Positions 25,680 to 39,100 are shown, counted from the stretch's first letter. The stretch is 64,000 nucleotides of DNA from Phellopilus nigrolimitatus (GCA_021029095.1 JAJOHG010000012.1:496001-560000); one strand, 5' to 3'. Translations and numbers: made by a program. Notes: generated from the sequence alone by a model not told the origin.

Positions 25680-26289
25680 ACTTATTTGCGACGCGCTTCA
25701 GCGTATGCACGTATATCCACACATTCCTATTTATCTTTTGCCGACCCTTGGAAAAACTTCAGTTTTCCCGACGGATACAAGCTCGTACACACGCGGACCT
25801 ATCCCCTTATTATATTGTTTCGCTCTGTAATCGCAGCGACGCTGATGTTAACCTGGGTCGGCTGTACAGTATCCTGCACATGTTCGTTATTTTTTGTCAC
25901 TAGTCTTCTGTGCATCGCCATGGTCTGTCGTTTAGGATTTTAACTCTATCTGTCACATACGTCTGGGGAAATAGGAGGTTTTTGATCTGGATATTACACT
26001 CGTAAATTCATCGGCAATGATCACTGGATCAGTGGATGTCTCCGACACGCCTGTGGCGTGACCTTCAAGTGGTGATCACGTGTGTCGTTTCGTGAGTACG
26101 TGAGTGAGTGACTAACTGCCTCAAGGCCTAAGCTCACATTTCGGCAAGCACTCAGCTAGGTATTGATCTGGAGATTTCAAATCTGGATAACTTGTGTCAG
26201 TAAAGGTCTGGCCGGGTATCTCATTAAGGCCCGACCTTTGTCGCAAGTTGCGACTCTGAAGACGTCCACGAGTCTGTAATTCTTGAAGA
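25680..26289. other. Intergenic
   Basis: 3' UTR of the LRR gene and promoter of the Avo3/Rictor gene. It includes short imperfect palindromes around 26020-26110 (GTGATCAC-like). No coding signal seen. Confidence 0.5.
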
Positions 26290-29200
26290 ATGCCTGGGAA
26301 CAGTTCTGATGTCGGACTTATGGTCTCTCGCCCGTCCATCGACGGCGGGCTCTCTGGCAAAACCAATCTCTCCTCGACAGCGACCGCGACGAATGGTGCT
26401 TCATGGACTCCGTCGAGCAAGGCAACGGATACTGGACGGATACTTGCTTCGCGGCCTTCAGCCATGACGCTCGTAAATGATGGGACGGCAGATGGCGGCG
26501 GGATATCGCTACCTGAGCTAGATGGTAAGGAACCTGCCGAACAACTGGACACGCTTCGTGACATGCTCGAGAAGGCGACGCGGCTGAAGGAGGGTGCCGT
26601 CAATTTCTTGAAGATGGAATTGACAGTGTGTTTTCTTTCTTTCTTGGAATGACTTGACTCTGTCTAATGCGTCGCAGGAAGTGGTGCGGATGCGTGTCGA
26701 AGCCGAGCTTGACCAGGCAAACAGCAGAATTGAGGCGATTAAAAAGACGATCGAATCTGGTCAGTTACATCGTTTCTTGATGTGCTTGCTCTGATCTCCG
26801 CACAGTCAGCTCACGCAGGAAGAAACCGCTCGGAGCTCGTACCCAGTCACCGGTCGTAACTAAAAGAAGTAACGATTCGAAACATTCTCGGCATAAGGAC
26901 GACGGAGGAGGTATGATAACCATTGCTTTCCGTTCGGAAAGACTGAAAATTTCTTTAGATGATTTCCGGACAGCCAAACAGCAAGCTAGCACATTGCTCC
27001 GGACATTGTTATCTTACGCGCGCCATTCGCTGTCTCCTGTTTCCGTGTCCTCTGCTTCCTCGTCGGCGGGACCGCCGCCTCCGACTACGGAGGCCGAACT
27101 TGAGCAGGCGCGTACGGAGACAATGAACCGCTTGATTGCAGTACTGCAGCGTAACGTGCGCGTGCGCTTCGAAGTCAGCATGGACGAATTGGTCGCAGCA
27201 GCGACTCCTGCGCTCGCAGACCATGCGTCGACGCGTGCGCGCGCGACCGCTTACCGACTGCTTCGTCATTCTCTGGTCGACCGCGATTCCGTCGAGCGGC
27301 TCCTCGAGCACTCTCTCGAGTGGTACATTGTCAAGTGGGCGCATATTTTGGATTTATAATCATCTGTTCTGCTGAATACTTTCTTTAAATAGATCGCTCA
27401 CCCGGGATAACAAATATGCAACCGAGCGCGAACAAGTCGTAAAGCTACTTCGGGTGGTCGTCGAGATCGGCGCGGAACGTCGCTCCGCGGGGCTGGGGCA
27501 CGTCCCTCTCGCAGAGCCTGTCATGCGTGCGCTGATCGCCGTCGCGGAGCACCCTGAGGATCCGCTTCGCCAAATTTGTTGCGAGACGCTCGTAGAGATT
27601 CGTACGTGGCTTCCCTGTGGGCATAACGTTAGTCGCGACTTACAAGTTCTGCCCAGTCTTGATCGACGTGGACCTAATGGCATGGACGGGTGGGACGCGA
27701 GTGCTCTTCCAGGCCCTTTCGGAAGGGCCCATCGAGCTTGTCCCGCTAATTGCTACGGCGTTCCTCTATATCGTTGACGCGCCGAAAACAAGAGCATATA
27801 TGCATCCAGGAACCGATCTGGAGGTACATTTCCTCCACAACATATTGTTTTCTGTGTAACTCTGACGCCCAATTAGATCGCACTGTCTGGGATAACAGAT
27901 GCGTACGGAAAAGGCCCTGCACATGCCGAGCGCATGCGGGCCACCGCTAAGGTCGTTTCTGTCATCTTACGGACATGGAGTGGTGTGTACTTTTACTATC
28001 ATTATCATTATCATTGTTTGTATAATTGGACGGATAAATCAATGAATGATTTTTCTCGTAGGCTTGATGTACCTCTGCATGGATGACATGCTATCTATCC
28101 GGACGATGATTAACACGCTTCGAATACCCTCATTAGAGACAAGGGTGTGTAATTGTTTTTAAATCACTCATGGAGTAATAGTCAATGGTTATGGAACTCA
28201 CAATATCCGATGCAGGAGGTTATCCTGGACATGTTCTTTGAGCTCTTGCATATTCAGACGCCCGAATGGTATCAGACGTTCATAGACGGGCGAAGACTCA
28301 CCAGTGAGCATATAAGCGACAAATCCGTCACCGCCGATTTCGGACTGACACTCTTTGACAGTGTACAGACGCCATCGCTCATTATCAAATCCTCCGAAAG
28401 AGAAAGAGACGCCGGTCAAGGCTTCGGATAAGCTGAAGCTTACCGATCAATATATCTCCTTGCTGATGGCAGTGCTCACGAAGGCAGGCCTCTTGGATGT
28501 ACGCTCATGCCGATTGATATTAATGACTGTGGAGGCTCATCTCGTAATTGTTTGCTCGCTCAGGCGTTGATAGCGATGTTAGAGGAAAGCACGCTGGGTT
28601 CTAGTCTCTCGCGGAAGGCAACACTCTTGATCGGCGAGGTGCTTCAGATCGCGAATAAGGTACTGCCACTTGGGTTGGCGGCGAAGCTTCAGGTGAGATT
28701 AAAAACATGTTTTCCTTTAGATGTAGTACGTACGGGGAATTGAACGTCATTTTTAAAGACGATTCCAAGAATCTTTGCTCTCGCAGCGGATTACACGGAG
28801 GGCGAACATCGTATTGTCGGGACTACTGCCTTGGCTGCGATCGACAGTTTCAACCGCCACAGAACAAGATTGCAGCCTGCAGCCCCGGTACGAGACTCGC
28901 GTCAGAGGTAACGGGCGTTCAGTCCTTTTTATTCGACTTTACGTTCAATGTTTGACAACTTTTACCAGAGCCAACTCCGTGGAAGACCACGTGCGCCGTG
29001 GGCAGCGCCAGGTTGAACAAGTAAAAATCAAACTCGCGATGCAGATGGACGACAAGACGTTCCAGGCTTTAATCATTGAGACGCAAGTGCTGCTTAGAGG
29101 GGATTACACAAAATGGAGCTACGAAACCCTGCTGGACCTTATCGAAGGCCCACTACTTAATGCCAAGCGACTTGAAGAGGCGATCAAGGTGTCCAAGTTC

Positions 29201-31881
29201 GTCAAAATCCTCATGAAGTTCTTCCACCCGTTCAGTCACCGCTTTTCGGACATTAAAAAGACTAAAGTCTGTCGGCATTGTTTATTTTCTAAAAGCCTCT
29301 TACGAACCCTGTTTGTAGGCAAACGTGAAATGGATCAAACTCGGGTGTACGCTCTTGACAACGCTTATGGCAAACGCCGATGGCGTGAGGTACTTATCGA
29401 TGGAAGACGAGTTCCTTCCTCAGATTGTAAAGGATTCGCACAACTGGATCCAGTAAGAATTTCGCTCCTAACACAAGCTGTACCTAGCCCTTACGTTGCT
29501 GTAGTTTAATGGATCGAATACAGCACCGGACTTCGACCCGATATTCTCGAAGAAAAGAGTAGAAGAGACACTAACATCAGGTTATTTGGATATGATCGGG
29601 ACGCTCAGCAAGCAGAAAAATGGACTTGAGTAAGTCACTGCTTGTTGCCAGAGTACCAATTGGTGATGTTTATTGTGCTTTAATTTAGACTCCTTGAGAA
29701 GCACAAGATTTTTACTGCATTCTATCACATGAGCGAACTAAGGAGCCGAGAAGACCTCATTAAGGGTATTATTGAAAATATCGACTACACCAAGTATGTC
29801 AATCACCTTCCCTCTCATGTGCGCTTTTGTTAACAAATCTTTCTAGTGACGGCCATCCTCGTATCGTCCTTTCCAAGGCACTGACTTCAAGCTACAAGGT
29901 ACGTCAAGGGGTTATACCGCCTTCGACGTTGGCGAGCTGATAAATCGTAAAGCATATTCGTTTGTACGCGACAAGGCATCTTGGTAGGTTGATTCAAGCC
30001 AGCCCAGCAACCAATGCGTGGATGCTGCGTTTGCTCTTAACGCAACTTTACGACCCCGATAGGGACGTTTGCGAGCTCGCCGTCCAGTTTCTTGAAGAAG
30101 CTTGCGAGTCGCAGGACATCCTACAAATCGTCGTGGACATGCAGCCAACACTTGAACATCTCGGCGAAGTCGCGAACTCCTTGCTGTACAAGTGAGTAGA
30201 AGCTAACACCTTCTTTACTAGGTCAGTTTCTAAGTTGCAAAGGTTCATGTCGACACCTGTCGGTTTCCGCTACTTGTACGACGTCGGGTTTATCGAGCGG
30301 GAGATGGACATGTGGTTACATGTTCGCTTTACTGTCTAGTTTTTTGATGCATCACCTTCTGATGAAAAGGATGCAGGAACGCAACTTTCATTATGTTGTT
30401 GAGGTTGAGGTTTATCTCTCAAGAGAGCTGAATTTCAACGCTTCGGAAGATTTCGACGACGACTCTCAGTGCGTGTCTTTGGATACCTCAAATACAATCA
30501 AATTCTAACCCGAAGCTCAGGGCTTTTGATGGGACCGTCCCACCTCATTTTTACGGCGAATTGGCGAAAACCGAGCTCGGTTGCGAAGTGTTGCGAGAAA
30601 AAGGCCATTTCGCGGAATTTGCTCATTTCATACGTCAGCACGCGCTAGAGAGCGATGATTCCGAGTTCATCTTCAAGCTCAAGAGCGTTCTTTGGGCAGT
30701 CGTAAGTCTGCCTTTCCATTTCTTTACATTTCTGTCTATAAATTGATTTTCGGGCCTTTATAGGGCAACGTCGCTACGAGCGAGAAAGGCTTGCGGTTTT
30801 TAGAGGAAGAAGAAATTATTCGAAACATGCTCGAGATTGCCGAGTTCTCACCTATACTATCTGTTAGGGGGTATGTGCGTGGTTGAACAACAATGACACG
30901 ATACTGATCGTACAATTTCAGGACATGCTTCTTTGCTCTTGGCCTAGTGTCGTCGACAGCTCAAGGAGCCGAAATACTGGATGACTATGGTTGGGAATCT
31001 ACCCTATCGCCTCTCGGCTCTCCGACCGGCTTGTGCATTCCTTCTGATATAGACAAGTTTGTTTCGGTGAGTTTGACTACTGCTCATTTGAACGGCGGAA
31101 ATAAATCGCGATCATTTGTTTCCAGATTCCGGCCTGGGAAGAACCTGAGCCTCCAAAGAGAGTGAGAGAGCTCGTGCCGCCAACCTCGCAAGAGGAAGTG
31201 GATGTGCTTAGTGCAATAAGCAATCTCGCCAATACTGTCATTGCGAATGCAGCATCGCGATCCCTTGCCAGGTGAGTGGTCCATAACTACCGTTGATAGA
31301 CGAATCTAAAGTACTGTCCTATGCGCAGGATGAAGTCAAAGTCCGAATACCGACACATTTTCTCGTCGCCGTCGCTTTACTACCGCGTCCTGTACATGAT
31401 CTCGACGCAACGCTACCGCCTTCCCGTGCGGCGCTACATCCTTGAGCTTTTCGACATCCCTCTGGATGCGGGCGTCGTGCGCGCTCTTGTCTCGTACTCC
31501 AACTCGCTCGAAGACACAGGAAATGCTGCGTCGCCGGGCCAGGCGTGCCCGCGCCTGCAACCGCGCGCCAGCGTGTTCGGGCGGCCTGTGCGCGGGCGGC
31601 GCGCGTCGGAGAGTGATGAGGACGAGAGCCTGAACTCAGAAGATGAAAAGGAGCAGCCGAAGCCAAAGGTCGAGAGGCCAGTGAGCCTGCTGCCTGCGAG
31701 GCGCGTCTCGGGCTTCGACGGAGTCGAACAGGACGAAGAAGGAAGGAGAAAGGAGTCAAATCTGGATATGGCTAGAGAGAGAGAGGAGAAGATGGCAGCA
31801 TTGCTCCGCGGGAGGAGCATGAGCATGGGTGGAAGTGGGCACAGGCGCAGTAAGGTAGAGCATGAGGACAACAATTCTTGA
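26290..31881 (+). CDS. AVO3: TORC2 subunit Rictor/Avo3/Ste20 (cytosolic regulator pianissimo family), possible frame slip
   Basis: 25 exons: 26290..26625, 26678..26759, 26806..26910, 26959..27334, 27393..27601, 27657..27823, 27877..27982, 28062..28144, 28216..28303, 28362..28498, 28564..28692, 28759..28907, 28969..29266, 29319..29452, 29505..29629, 29689..29793, 29847..29898, 29953..30191, 30243..30321, 30377..30468, 30521..30701, 30764..30870, 30922..31066, 31126..31271, 31329..31881; ~1400 aa. Family blocks include LYIVDAPKTRAYMHPG, LDMFFELLHIQTPEWYQTFIDGRRL, HKIFTAFYHMSELRSREDLIKGI, GHPRIVLSKALTSSYKHIRLYATRHLG, and GWESTLSPLGSPTGLCIP with HIFSSPSLYYRVLYMISTQRYRLPVRRYI. The protein scaffolds Tor2 kinase complex 2. 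All phases close except exon 14: it is 134 nt and changes frame at ~29430. An alternative GT at 29427 would keep frame by dropping ~9 conserved residues. Confidence 0.93.
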
Positions 31882-32262
31882 ACTCGCATGTTTTGTTTGT
31901 GGCTCTTCTAAATTTCTCCCTTTTTTTTGCTGCAATCGCTATCACTTTGCTTTCGGCTTTTGCCCCTTCCCTTGGTCACGAACAAATCATGTTCATTGTG
32001 CATGTGAATTTACCATCTTCATGTTTACCATTGCTTTGCTCACGGTTATAACGACATCGAATGGTGAGAGGCACGCGACATTACGATCGGTGGAAATTTA
32101 ACACACTTCCATATGATCGTTGATAGTCGAAAAACATAACAACATTATACACGATTTACCCGTATTCTACAGATCCAGGGCCAGGACATACTCGAGAAGA
32201 AGGAGCGCTACTCTAGATGACGCAGAAAAAGACGAAATGTCCCGAGCTCAATCCTCAACTGT
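31882..32262. other. Intergenic, convergent 3' ends
   Basis: 381 bp between the stop codons of AVO3 and the phosphate carrier, T-rich near 31915-31930, presumably two 3' UTRs. Nothing else recognised. Confidence 0.55.
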
Positions 32263-33578
32263 TCATTCCTTTTCTTTGTGGATCTCTAGGCCCTGCGGTG
32301 CTCCCAGCGCTAGTGCACGAAAAAAGCAATTATCGGTTATCCTGCGTCAGTACGTAAAGGAAATTTGCAAACGTACCATGCTTAATTTCGTCATAGATCA
32401 AGAACTGGCCTGCGACGAGCCCCGCGGTCATGATCATTCTTGGGCCGAGTCCGGCGAAGAGACCGCGGAAGCCTGCCTGGCGTGCAAGCGTGATGAGTCG
32501 TGATGTCATCGAGCCGGAGGGACCGTGGCCTTTGTTGATCTGAAATGTGTTTAGTAAATGCCCCATTAACATGATGAGTCTGATTTACCTGGCTCAGAAG
32601 TGTGTCTGCTGGCTGACTAAGAATAGCTGCTGCAAACCCGGCAATAATCCCACTTCCTAAATTGACACCGAACATTGCAGATTTAGAGCCCTGTACGGAT
32701 AGTTTTTTGTCCTCGGAGAGCGACCGGAAAACGGCTTCATGACAGAATTCATTCACGCTGAATTGTCCGATTGCGTACGGTATTTGTCTGCGTGGACGGA
32801 GTCAGACCCGAGTAGGCCAATCATAAGAATCTAATTTGCCGAAAATGACGTACTTGCAGAGAATCGGAAGGAATCCCGCATACAACTGCCCAATGCCGCC
32901 TTCGCGTGCAAGTCGAGTGAAGCCTGAAACGAGCCCAGTTGCATACCCTCGTTCAGATACCAACCTGATTCGAGTTGCTTCAAGAGGAGTGAGCAGTATA
33001 TCTGCGAAGAACCTATTCGACCCCTCAGCTTAACCTTCGGAACTACACGAGTTGAAAGAGCTCACTCTCCAGCACTGGATGCCCCAAGGTAGATCGCTGT
33101 ACGGTACTTGACCGCCGTCTCCTGGTCTCCTGCAATCGAAACAAATTGTTTTTTCTGCATGCACGGGGTCCCCTGCGTTAGCCAACTGAAAGACCAGGCC
33201 GAAGGAGAAAATAAACTCACCCAAAATTCATATCCAGCGAATTTCCCTCCGCCCTGGATAAAGTATCCCACAGCTGTCGGTCCAAAACCTGTCAGGAGCC
33301 CAGTGGGCCCTTCTGCAGCGACGATCTTGCGCCCAGCGGCCAAGAGCGAGTGCCGCGCGAGAGCGGGATCAATCTGAATACGAGTCTTCACTACATCTAA
33401 AGGGGTTATAGCTCCATGCGTCACCGTCGCACATAGAGCACCTGAAAGGAGAGCGCCGTTAGGAAGATGAACAAACTGGTAGCAGAGACGAGCAGTGCGC
33501 ACCTGCGGTGAAAAATGAAGAGTAATCGGAAATTGAAAAATCAGGGACATGAAAGGGCGCTCCAGCGGTCTTGCTCAT
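32263..33578 (-). CDS. MIR1: Mitochondrial phosphate carrier (SLC25A3/Mir1 type)
   Basis: Exons complement(32263..32309, 32377..32539, 32589..32787, 32854..33012, 33066..33154, 33221..33441, 33503..33578); 317 aa, phases close. Three mitochondrial-carrier repeats are visible, with P-x-D/E-x-x-[KR] signatures: [16 protein letters not shown] and QPADTLLSQ. Phosphate-carrier hallmarks include [32 protein letters not shown] and the C-terminal region [12 protein letters not shown]. It imports phosphate with protons into the matrix for ATP synthesis. It shares a 357-bp divergent promoter with the next gene. Confidence 0.95.
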
Positions 33579-33935
33579 CGTTCATTCAAGTTCGCTCGCG
33601 GCAGTGGCGCGGTGGTGGTGGTGGTAAGAGGGAGAGGAGCGTCCTACTTTTAAACCCGTTTATCCGGCATTGACGGCGAGTGTGTCGATCTATCTGCCGC
33701 TGTACGCGCGGAGCTGCGCGGATCCAAACGCGTGATGTCATACTACCGCATTTGGATCGCGCGCGCTGCGCTCTTTTAATCGGAGTCGAAATTAAATAAA
33801 TAGATGGCTGCGTCGATCCTAAGCGGGAGAGCTCAGCCCGCAGCTTCCAAAATATGTGGGCTGCGTGTGGGCTGAGCGGGGACTACGCACTCACCCACTT
33901 ACCACGACGTAGTCATCTCTGTCCAAGTCTCTACT
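33579..33935. promoter_or_regulatory. Divergent promoter: phosphate carrier / orphan gene
   Basis: 357 bp between divergent starts; contains a short GGT repeat (33611-33625) and a CpG-rich core around 33690-33790. Confidence 0.55.
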
Positions 33936-35359
33936 ATGTCCAACGTGAACAAGAAGAAACCATGCAAAAACCCTTCCGTAAACGATGCATTGGATCCCGT
34001 GTCAGTGCTCAGCCCACAAGGGATCGCTGCGGACAACAAACATGACATTGGAAAGCTAGCCGATGTGCTTGCTAGCTTTGGCGATTTCAGGGATGCCTGC
34101 TTCCGAACCAGGATTAGGAAGGACGAGGCCGAACAAATTCAGGCCGTCGCATATCTTCTAAAAGAGGCTGCTGCTGCCTCGAGCACGCAGCAAAAGCGCA
34201 AGGCTGTTGGGAATGATGCCTGCGGAAAGCCGGGCGAAGGCGAAAACGATGTGGATGAATTAAGCATTGCCCATTTCTTAGCGAAAAGACGTAGGACAAT
34301 GTAAGTACTTGTGCTACTACTCCCATTCTTTCTCCTGGCATTAAATGAGCAGAAGGGATATGTCCGGGGAAAACATCCAGGGCGAAGCTGAGATAACGCA
34401 CAGCTCCCCGCCACGTATATCTGGACATCCTTCCATCGAGGAATGCGACGCTCCAGCTCAACGTCGTTCAGGAAGTATGGCATTTCCCCATTCCTCTGTC
34501 CAGTATGAGCCGGAGGTACACTCAATGTCTGAAAACGCTTTGGACCTGCATGGGCTCGCAGATTACTCAGAAGCTGATGGCACAGTCTATGCATCATCTG
34601 ATCTCCACCTCCAAGCTGGTGTGCCCGAAGAGCTCAATGGATGTCCAGAAGACGGGGAAATCTATCAAAACTCCGACTCGAATTCCAGTGTGACGGCTTT
34701 TAGCTCACAGAGCTATCATCAGTTTCCTGCCGCTCTTCCCATGGAATCAGCCACTTCTACATCGCTCTCCGAGTACAGATTGAAGGGTAAGAACTACTTT
34801 CTATCAAGTCTCGAGACTTACTCTATTTACAATTGATTTGTTAAATGCAATAGCACCCGAATCGGTCGTTCGCTTCACACCCCCGGAGGACTGGCTTCTG
34901 GACGAAACGATACCTCCCCAGAGCATCCGAAACATCGTGGTTTCCGTCTCTGGTACGGCTGCCTTCCCAAACGCGTGGTTCGACGGGAAGTACGAGGGAA
35001 AGCGCGCACGCGTCCTTTCCGTTCTAAACACGAGCAAACTCGAAACATCACTTGCGCTCGTAACGATGCTTGACTCGCACTCCGGATACCTATCGGAGTT
35101 GAGGATACCCGTCCGCTTCCTTGTCCCCGTCCCCCCAGAGGCAATCGGAGACGAGATCGTAGTACTGCGTGTCCCGCCGGAGAAAATACAAGAACTTTCC
35201 GAGCACGTAGGGACGCGTTGGGAGGTACGTGCGCTGGGCCTTCGAGAAGATGACGCGGACGAAGACGCCAGCGACGGGGCTGGCGACCTCGTCGAGCTTG
35301 ACAGCGAAATTGGACAAATGCGCTTGCATCGTTCGTGCTTAGCGCTATATTCGCCTTGA
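33936..35359 (+). CDS. Uncharacterised protein (434 aa), possibly nuclear
   Basis: Exons 33936..34300, 34353..34786, 34854..35359; phases close. The N-terminal third is lysine-rich and contains an AKRRRTM basic cluster at the end of exon 1, a candidate nuclear localisation signal. The middle is acidic and Ser-rich, likely disordered. The C-terminal ~165 residues look like a folded domain: VVRFTPPEDWLLDETIPPQS, AAFPNAWFDGKYEGKRARVL, then beta-rich segments ending in a strongly acidic patch (DDADEDASDGAGD). I do not recognise the domain. Gene structure and composition support a real gene. Confidence 0.72.
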
Positions 35360-36139
35360 AAGCACCATCGAAGCACATTATTTGCGCCGTGTGCGACATT
35401 TCTTCTTTCACGCTTTCATTTTTCCCGTCGGTAACCTCTCATTGCATGCTCTCCGATGTCCGGGCTTCTTAAGTATAACAGTGTAGAAGAAGGGGGTTTG
35501 TTCTTGTTCTTGTTTTCGTATACACGCCTCGTGTTTTCTTGCCATCCTGCTGCCCTTCCTTCTTGCTTCCTTGCTTTCGTAATGTTCGCCTCTCACTCGA
35601 CTTTGCGCGCTTTTTTGAGCTGTTTCTATGTACATATTGAAGCTGTTTGTCCCTTCTCAAAGTGTTTTTCTTTCCTACATCCGGCAACGCACCAACGGGG
35701 AGAGATTTAAATTCAATGAAAGAATGAAATGTAATTCTGGACTAGTTCAGCTCCCTCACCAGCGGAAAGCCGACTGAGCTCCAGCTTAACGGAACAGTAG
35801 CCTTCGGAAGATTCATACAGGTGCTATATATCTTTGACATAAATTTAATAGAAGAAAATGGAAACGCTGGGGAAATGCGCGTGAATGTGGTTTGAGGTGA
35901 TACGTACAAGGCACGCTGCCGCGTTGCTTGCGGGACGATCAGTGATTTATGAGCCAAAGGTCATCTGGTTTGTGCTTTCAAGCTACCAAGGAGCTGGAAT
36001 AACTAAAATAAAAGACATCCACAACCTGTGAGAAAATGCATTTTGCATCGATACAATCTATCAAACACAGGCCCGCTCAAGGAATTAGTACATACTAAAC
36101 ACGAAGTGTTTCGGGTTGCGTTTCGAACATTGAAGAAAG
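35360..36139. other. Intergenic, convergent 3' ends
   Basis: 780 bp between the orphan gene and the MSH5 stop. T-rich in 35500-35660; short open frames on both strands lack protein-like composition. No repeat or RNA gene recognised. Confidence 0.55.
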
Positions 36140-39100
36140 TCACGCTCCGCCAGTCTCATCCACACCTTCTGTCTCCGAGTCGGCCACACTCCTTTCAAGT
36201 ACCTTTGACAACTTCTCCTTTACGCTTCCTGTTTCCGCAGCACCGGAATCACTGAGGTCCCATGCCATGAAGCGTCGACAGACGGCTTCGGCCTGCGCGA
36301 GCTCTGCGGCCTCGCCGCTTGTCATGTCCTCGTCGAGCAGACGTGTGAGATTATGTGTTGAGAGCAGCGCGCTATATGTGATCATATGAACGTAAACTCA
36401 TTCGGGAAAGAAGAAAAAAATATGATTGAAAAACCAACCTGACATATTCTGCCCGCCTGACGATGGCCGGCGGCAGACCAAACAACTGCGCACAGCGCGC
36501 AGCGTGTGACTCAAGGGAGAGCCCTGGAGCCACCCTTGTCAAAAAGTATGAACATCTAATGAATGATCTTACAAGGTCTTCTCGGCACATACCTGTAGAG
36601 ATATGTGATCGTCTCTCCCCGTTTCAAGCGTAGATGAGCCCTCGTCCCGTCATCACCGTTTTCGAGGTCGGCTTCTTCGTGTGCCGTATCAGCCTCCTTA
36701 TTTCCCTCTTCTTCAGACGTATCCGGCAGCAAAATCTGCATGTGCAGGAATGAGATCGGCAAGGCAGGATCAAGCAAATCCGCGCGGAAGACGTCGTGGA
36801 AATGCGTCGCAGAAAGGACCTTTGGACATGCTGCGCCGCGCGCGAGCAACGAGCGGAGGACACCACAGAACAGGCCAGCGCCATCTAGACGAGACGACAG
36901 TTAGTCATTCATACATTTCGGTCAAGGCTGTAGCTGTCCCGAAATCAACGATAATGAGAGAAGATAATAAAGAACTTCATAGGGATGCACGCAGTAGAGC
37001 AGACGAGACCAAATAGAAACCAGGCAAAAGATAACTTAATCAAGACGACGGTCGTTAAAGACCAAATACTAGCCTGAGGAGATAGTACCCTTTCCGAATT
37101 CGTCCAGCAAAATCAGTGAGCGCGGTGTTGAGTTTCGTAAAGCAAGTGAGACTTGGTTGAGGTCAATCATAAAGGCAGATTGGATCTGTTGAGAATCGCA
37201 GAAACAGTGCAGGGAAAGGATTCAGAAAAAGGCGCGTTCAACGCCTAGTTCAGCAAATGCGGAGAAAACAAATACTTTAGAGACGGATTCTCGCGTTTGG
37301 ACTCGAGTGAAGACTAGAGAGACGGGAGTACGAGCCAGTTCTAAGTCAGGAACAGAAAGCAGCTAGACTATAGAATAGTACTTTTATCCACAATGCCCAG
37401 GGTAGCTGACTCTGCCGGGACGAAACTGAAGAAGCATCAGAAAATCAGCGGAGATACAGGGGGTGCTGAAACATGCAGACCATCCGATCTGAGTAAATAA
37501 ATTAGCCTCAGGTAAGTGTAAATGAAGGAAATATATATATACTTGGGCCATGTACTGAATCAAGGCAGTCTGTGGCTATGAGATGCGAATGTCGCGAATT
37601 TTAATAGAAAAGATCAGACAAACCTGCTTGAGGTATACGCTCTGCAGCGAGATATATGAGCACTTGGCTGACACAGAATTACTTGACACACCTTCCCGCA
37701 AGCATTCGCACCAGTAAGCACCAGCACACTCTTTACATTCGCCATCGCCGAATCTTCGCTGTCTTCGAAAGGAGCGCCTATGCCCGCGCCTCCTTTAACT
37801 AAGATATCGTTCGGCACGAATGTGTCTACGACCTGTTCTTGTAAAGGATGTCTTTCGAATTACATCAGTCACAACTTGCTGATATTGACCAGTTCTCGGA
37901 AAACGACAATTAGGCAGGCATACCTTCCTTGGCGTATGTCTATAATGTTATCTTCGGTCATCACAGGCCTACAATAATTGTACGCTCTGGACGACCCTGC
38001 GAAGCACAGAAGACAATCGAGCTCAGCGCAGGCATCACACGCCTGAGCGATCGCGTCGTCGAAAAGTAGAATTTTGTCTAGCAGAGCCTGAATGATCTCG
38101 ATTTCTCGGTCTTTGTGCCGAAATCAGAAAAAAAATCCCGCTATGTGAAGTAGAACTAGTACAGCATACCAACAATGAAAGGATGAAGGTCTCCGATGTG
38201 ATGGTCCATGTCTGGAGAAGTAGTATATTATCATTCCGCAGATCCTTGGGAAAATGACACGTACCGTGCATTTGTTGCGACTTGAAGTATACGTGGGTCC
38301 TTATAATCGTTATTAGAAACTACCACGCCAGGAAAGAGTATACTAGGCACTCAGAAGAAAACTAAAAAAATGGATCAGCTCATGAAATAGCGCTCAATTT
38401 ATAAAGTTTACTTGGAAAATCCATCCGTCTAAGACATCGACCCCTCTTTCAGTAGTCCACGCCTCTTGCATCGGCACGCATATAAGAAACCCTTGTCAAG
38501 CGCCGTTACAATCATTTTTTCTCTTTTGCTTAATGACTACTCACCTAGTTGAGGAAAATAGACAACATTCAAGGACGACGCATAGTCAGCCGGCACCGTC
38601 TCGCCAATCTGCTCAGCGACGCGGGACTGCAGAAATGTTTACTTCAGGATATAGTAGGCAATGATAGAGGCGACACACCAGGACTCCGTCAATGCCGTTA
38701 TAAATGTGCTTCCACTTATCGAGCTCCTCGTCAATATTCGGACGCACACAGACTCGGCCAGCATGTGTTGACTCCTCCCAATCAATCTGCTTCGGTGTCA
38801 AGTATCTACGGTCATTTAAGGATGTGATAATCTACTCACGGTTTCATGAACTGCATTGCCAACTTCTTTAAAACTGGTCACATCGAGAACTGCGATCAGC
38901 TGCAGCGGTACACTTAGAATAATGCCTGTAGTTTCTAAAATGCGAACAACCTTTTTAAGGATCGCTACTTCGCCGACGTAATTCAACTCCGTGAGCGTTT
39001 CTCTCAACAAAGCGGCATGAAAGGTAAACTGCGGCAATGTAGATTCAGAACTTTGATTAGGACTGAGGAAATGGTTTGATCACCTTGACTAGACCCTGCC

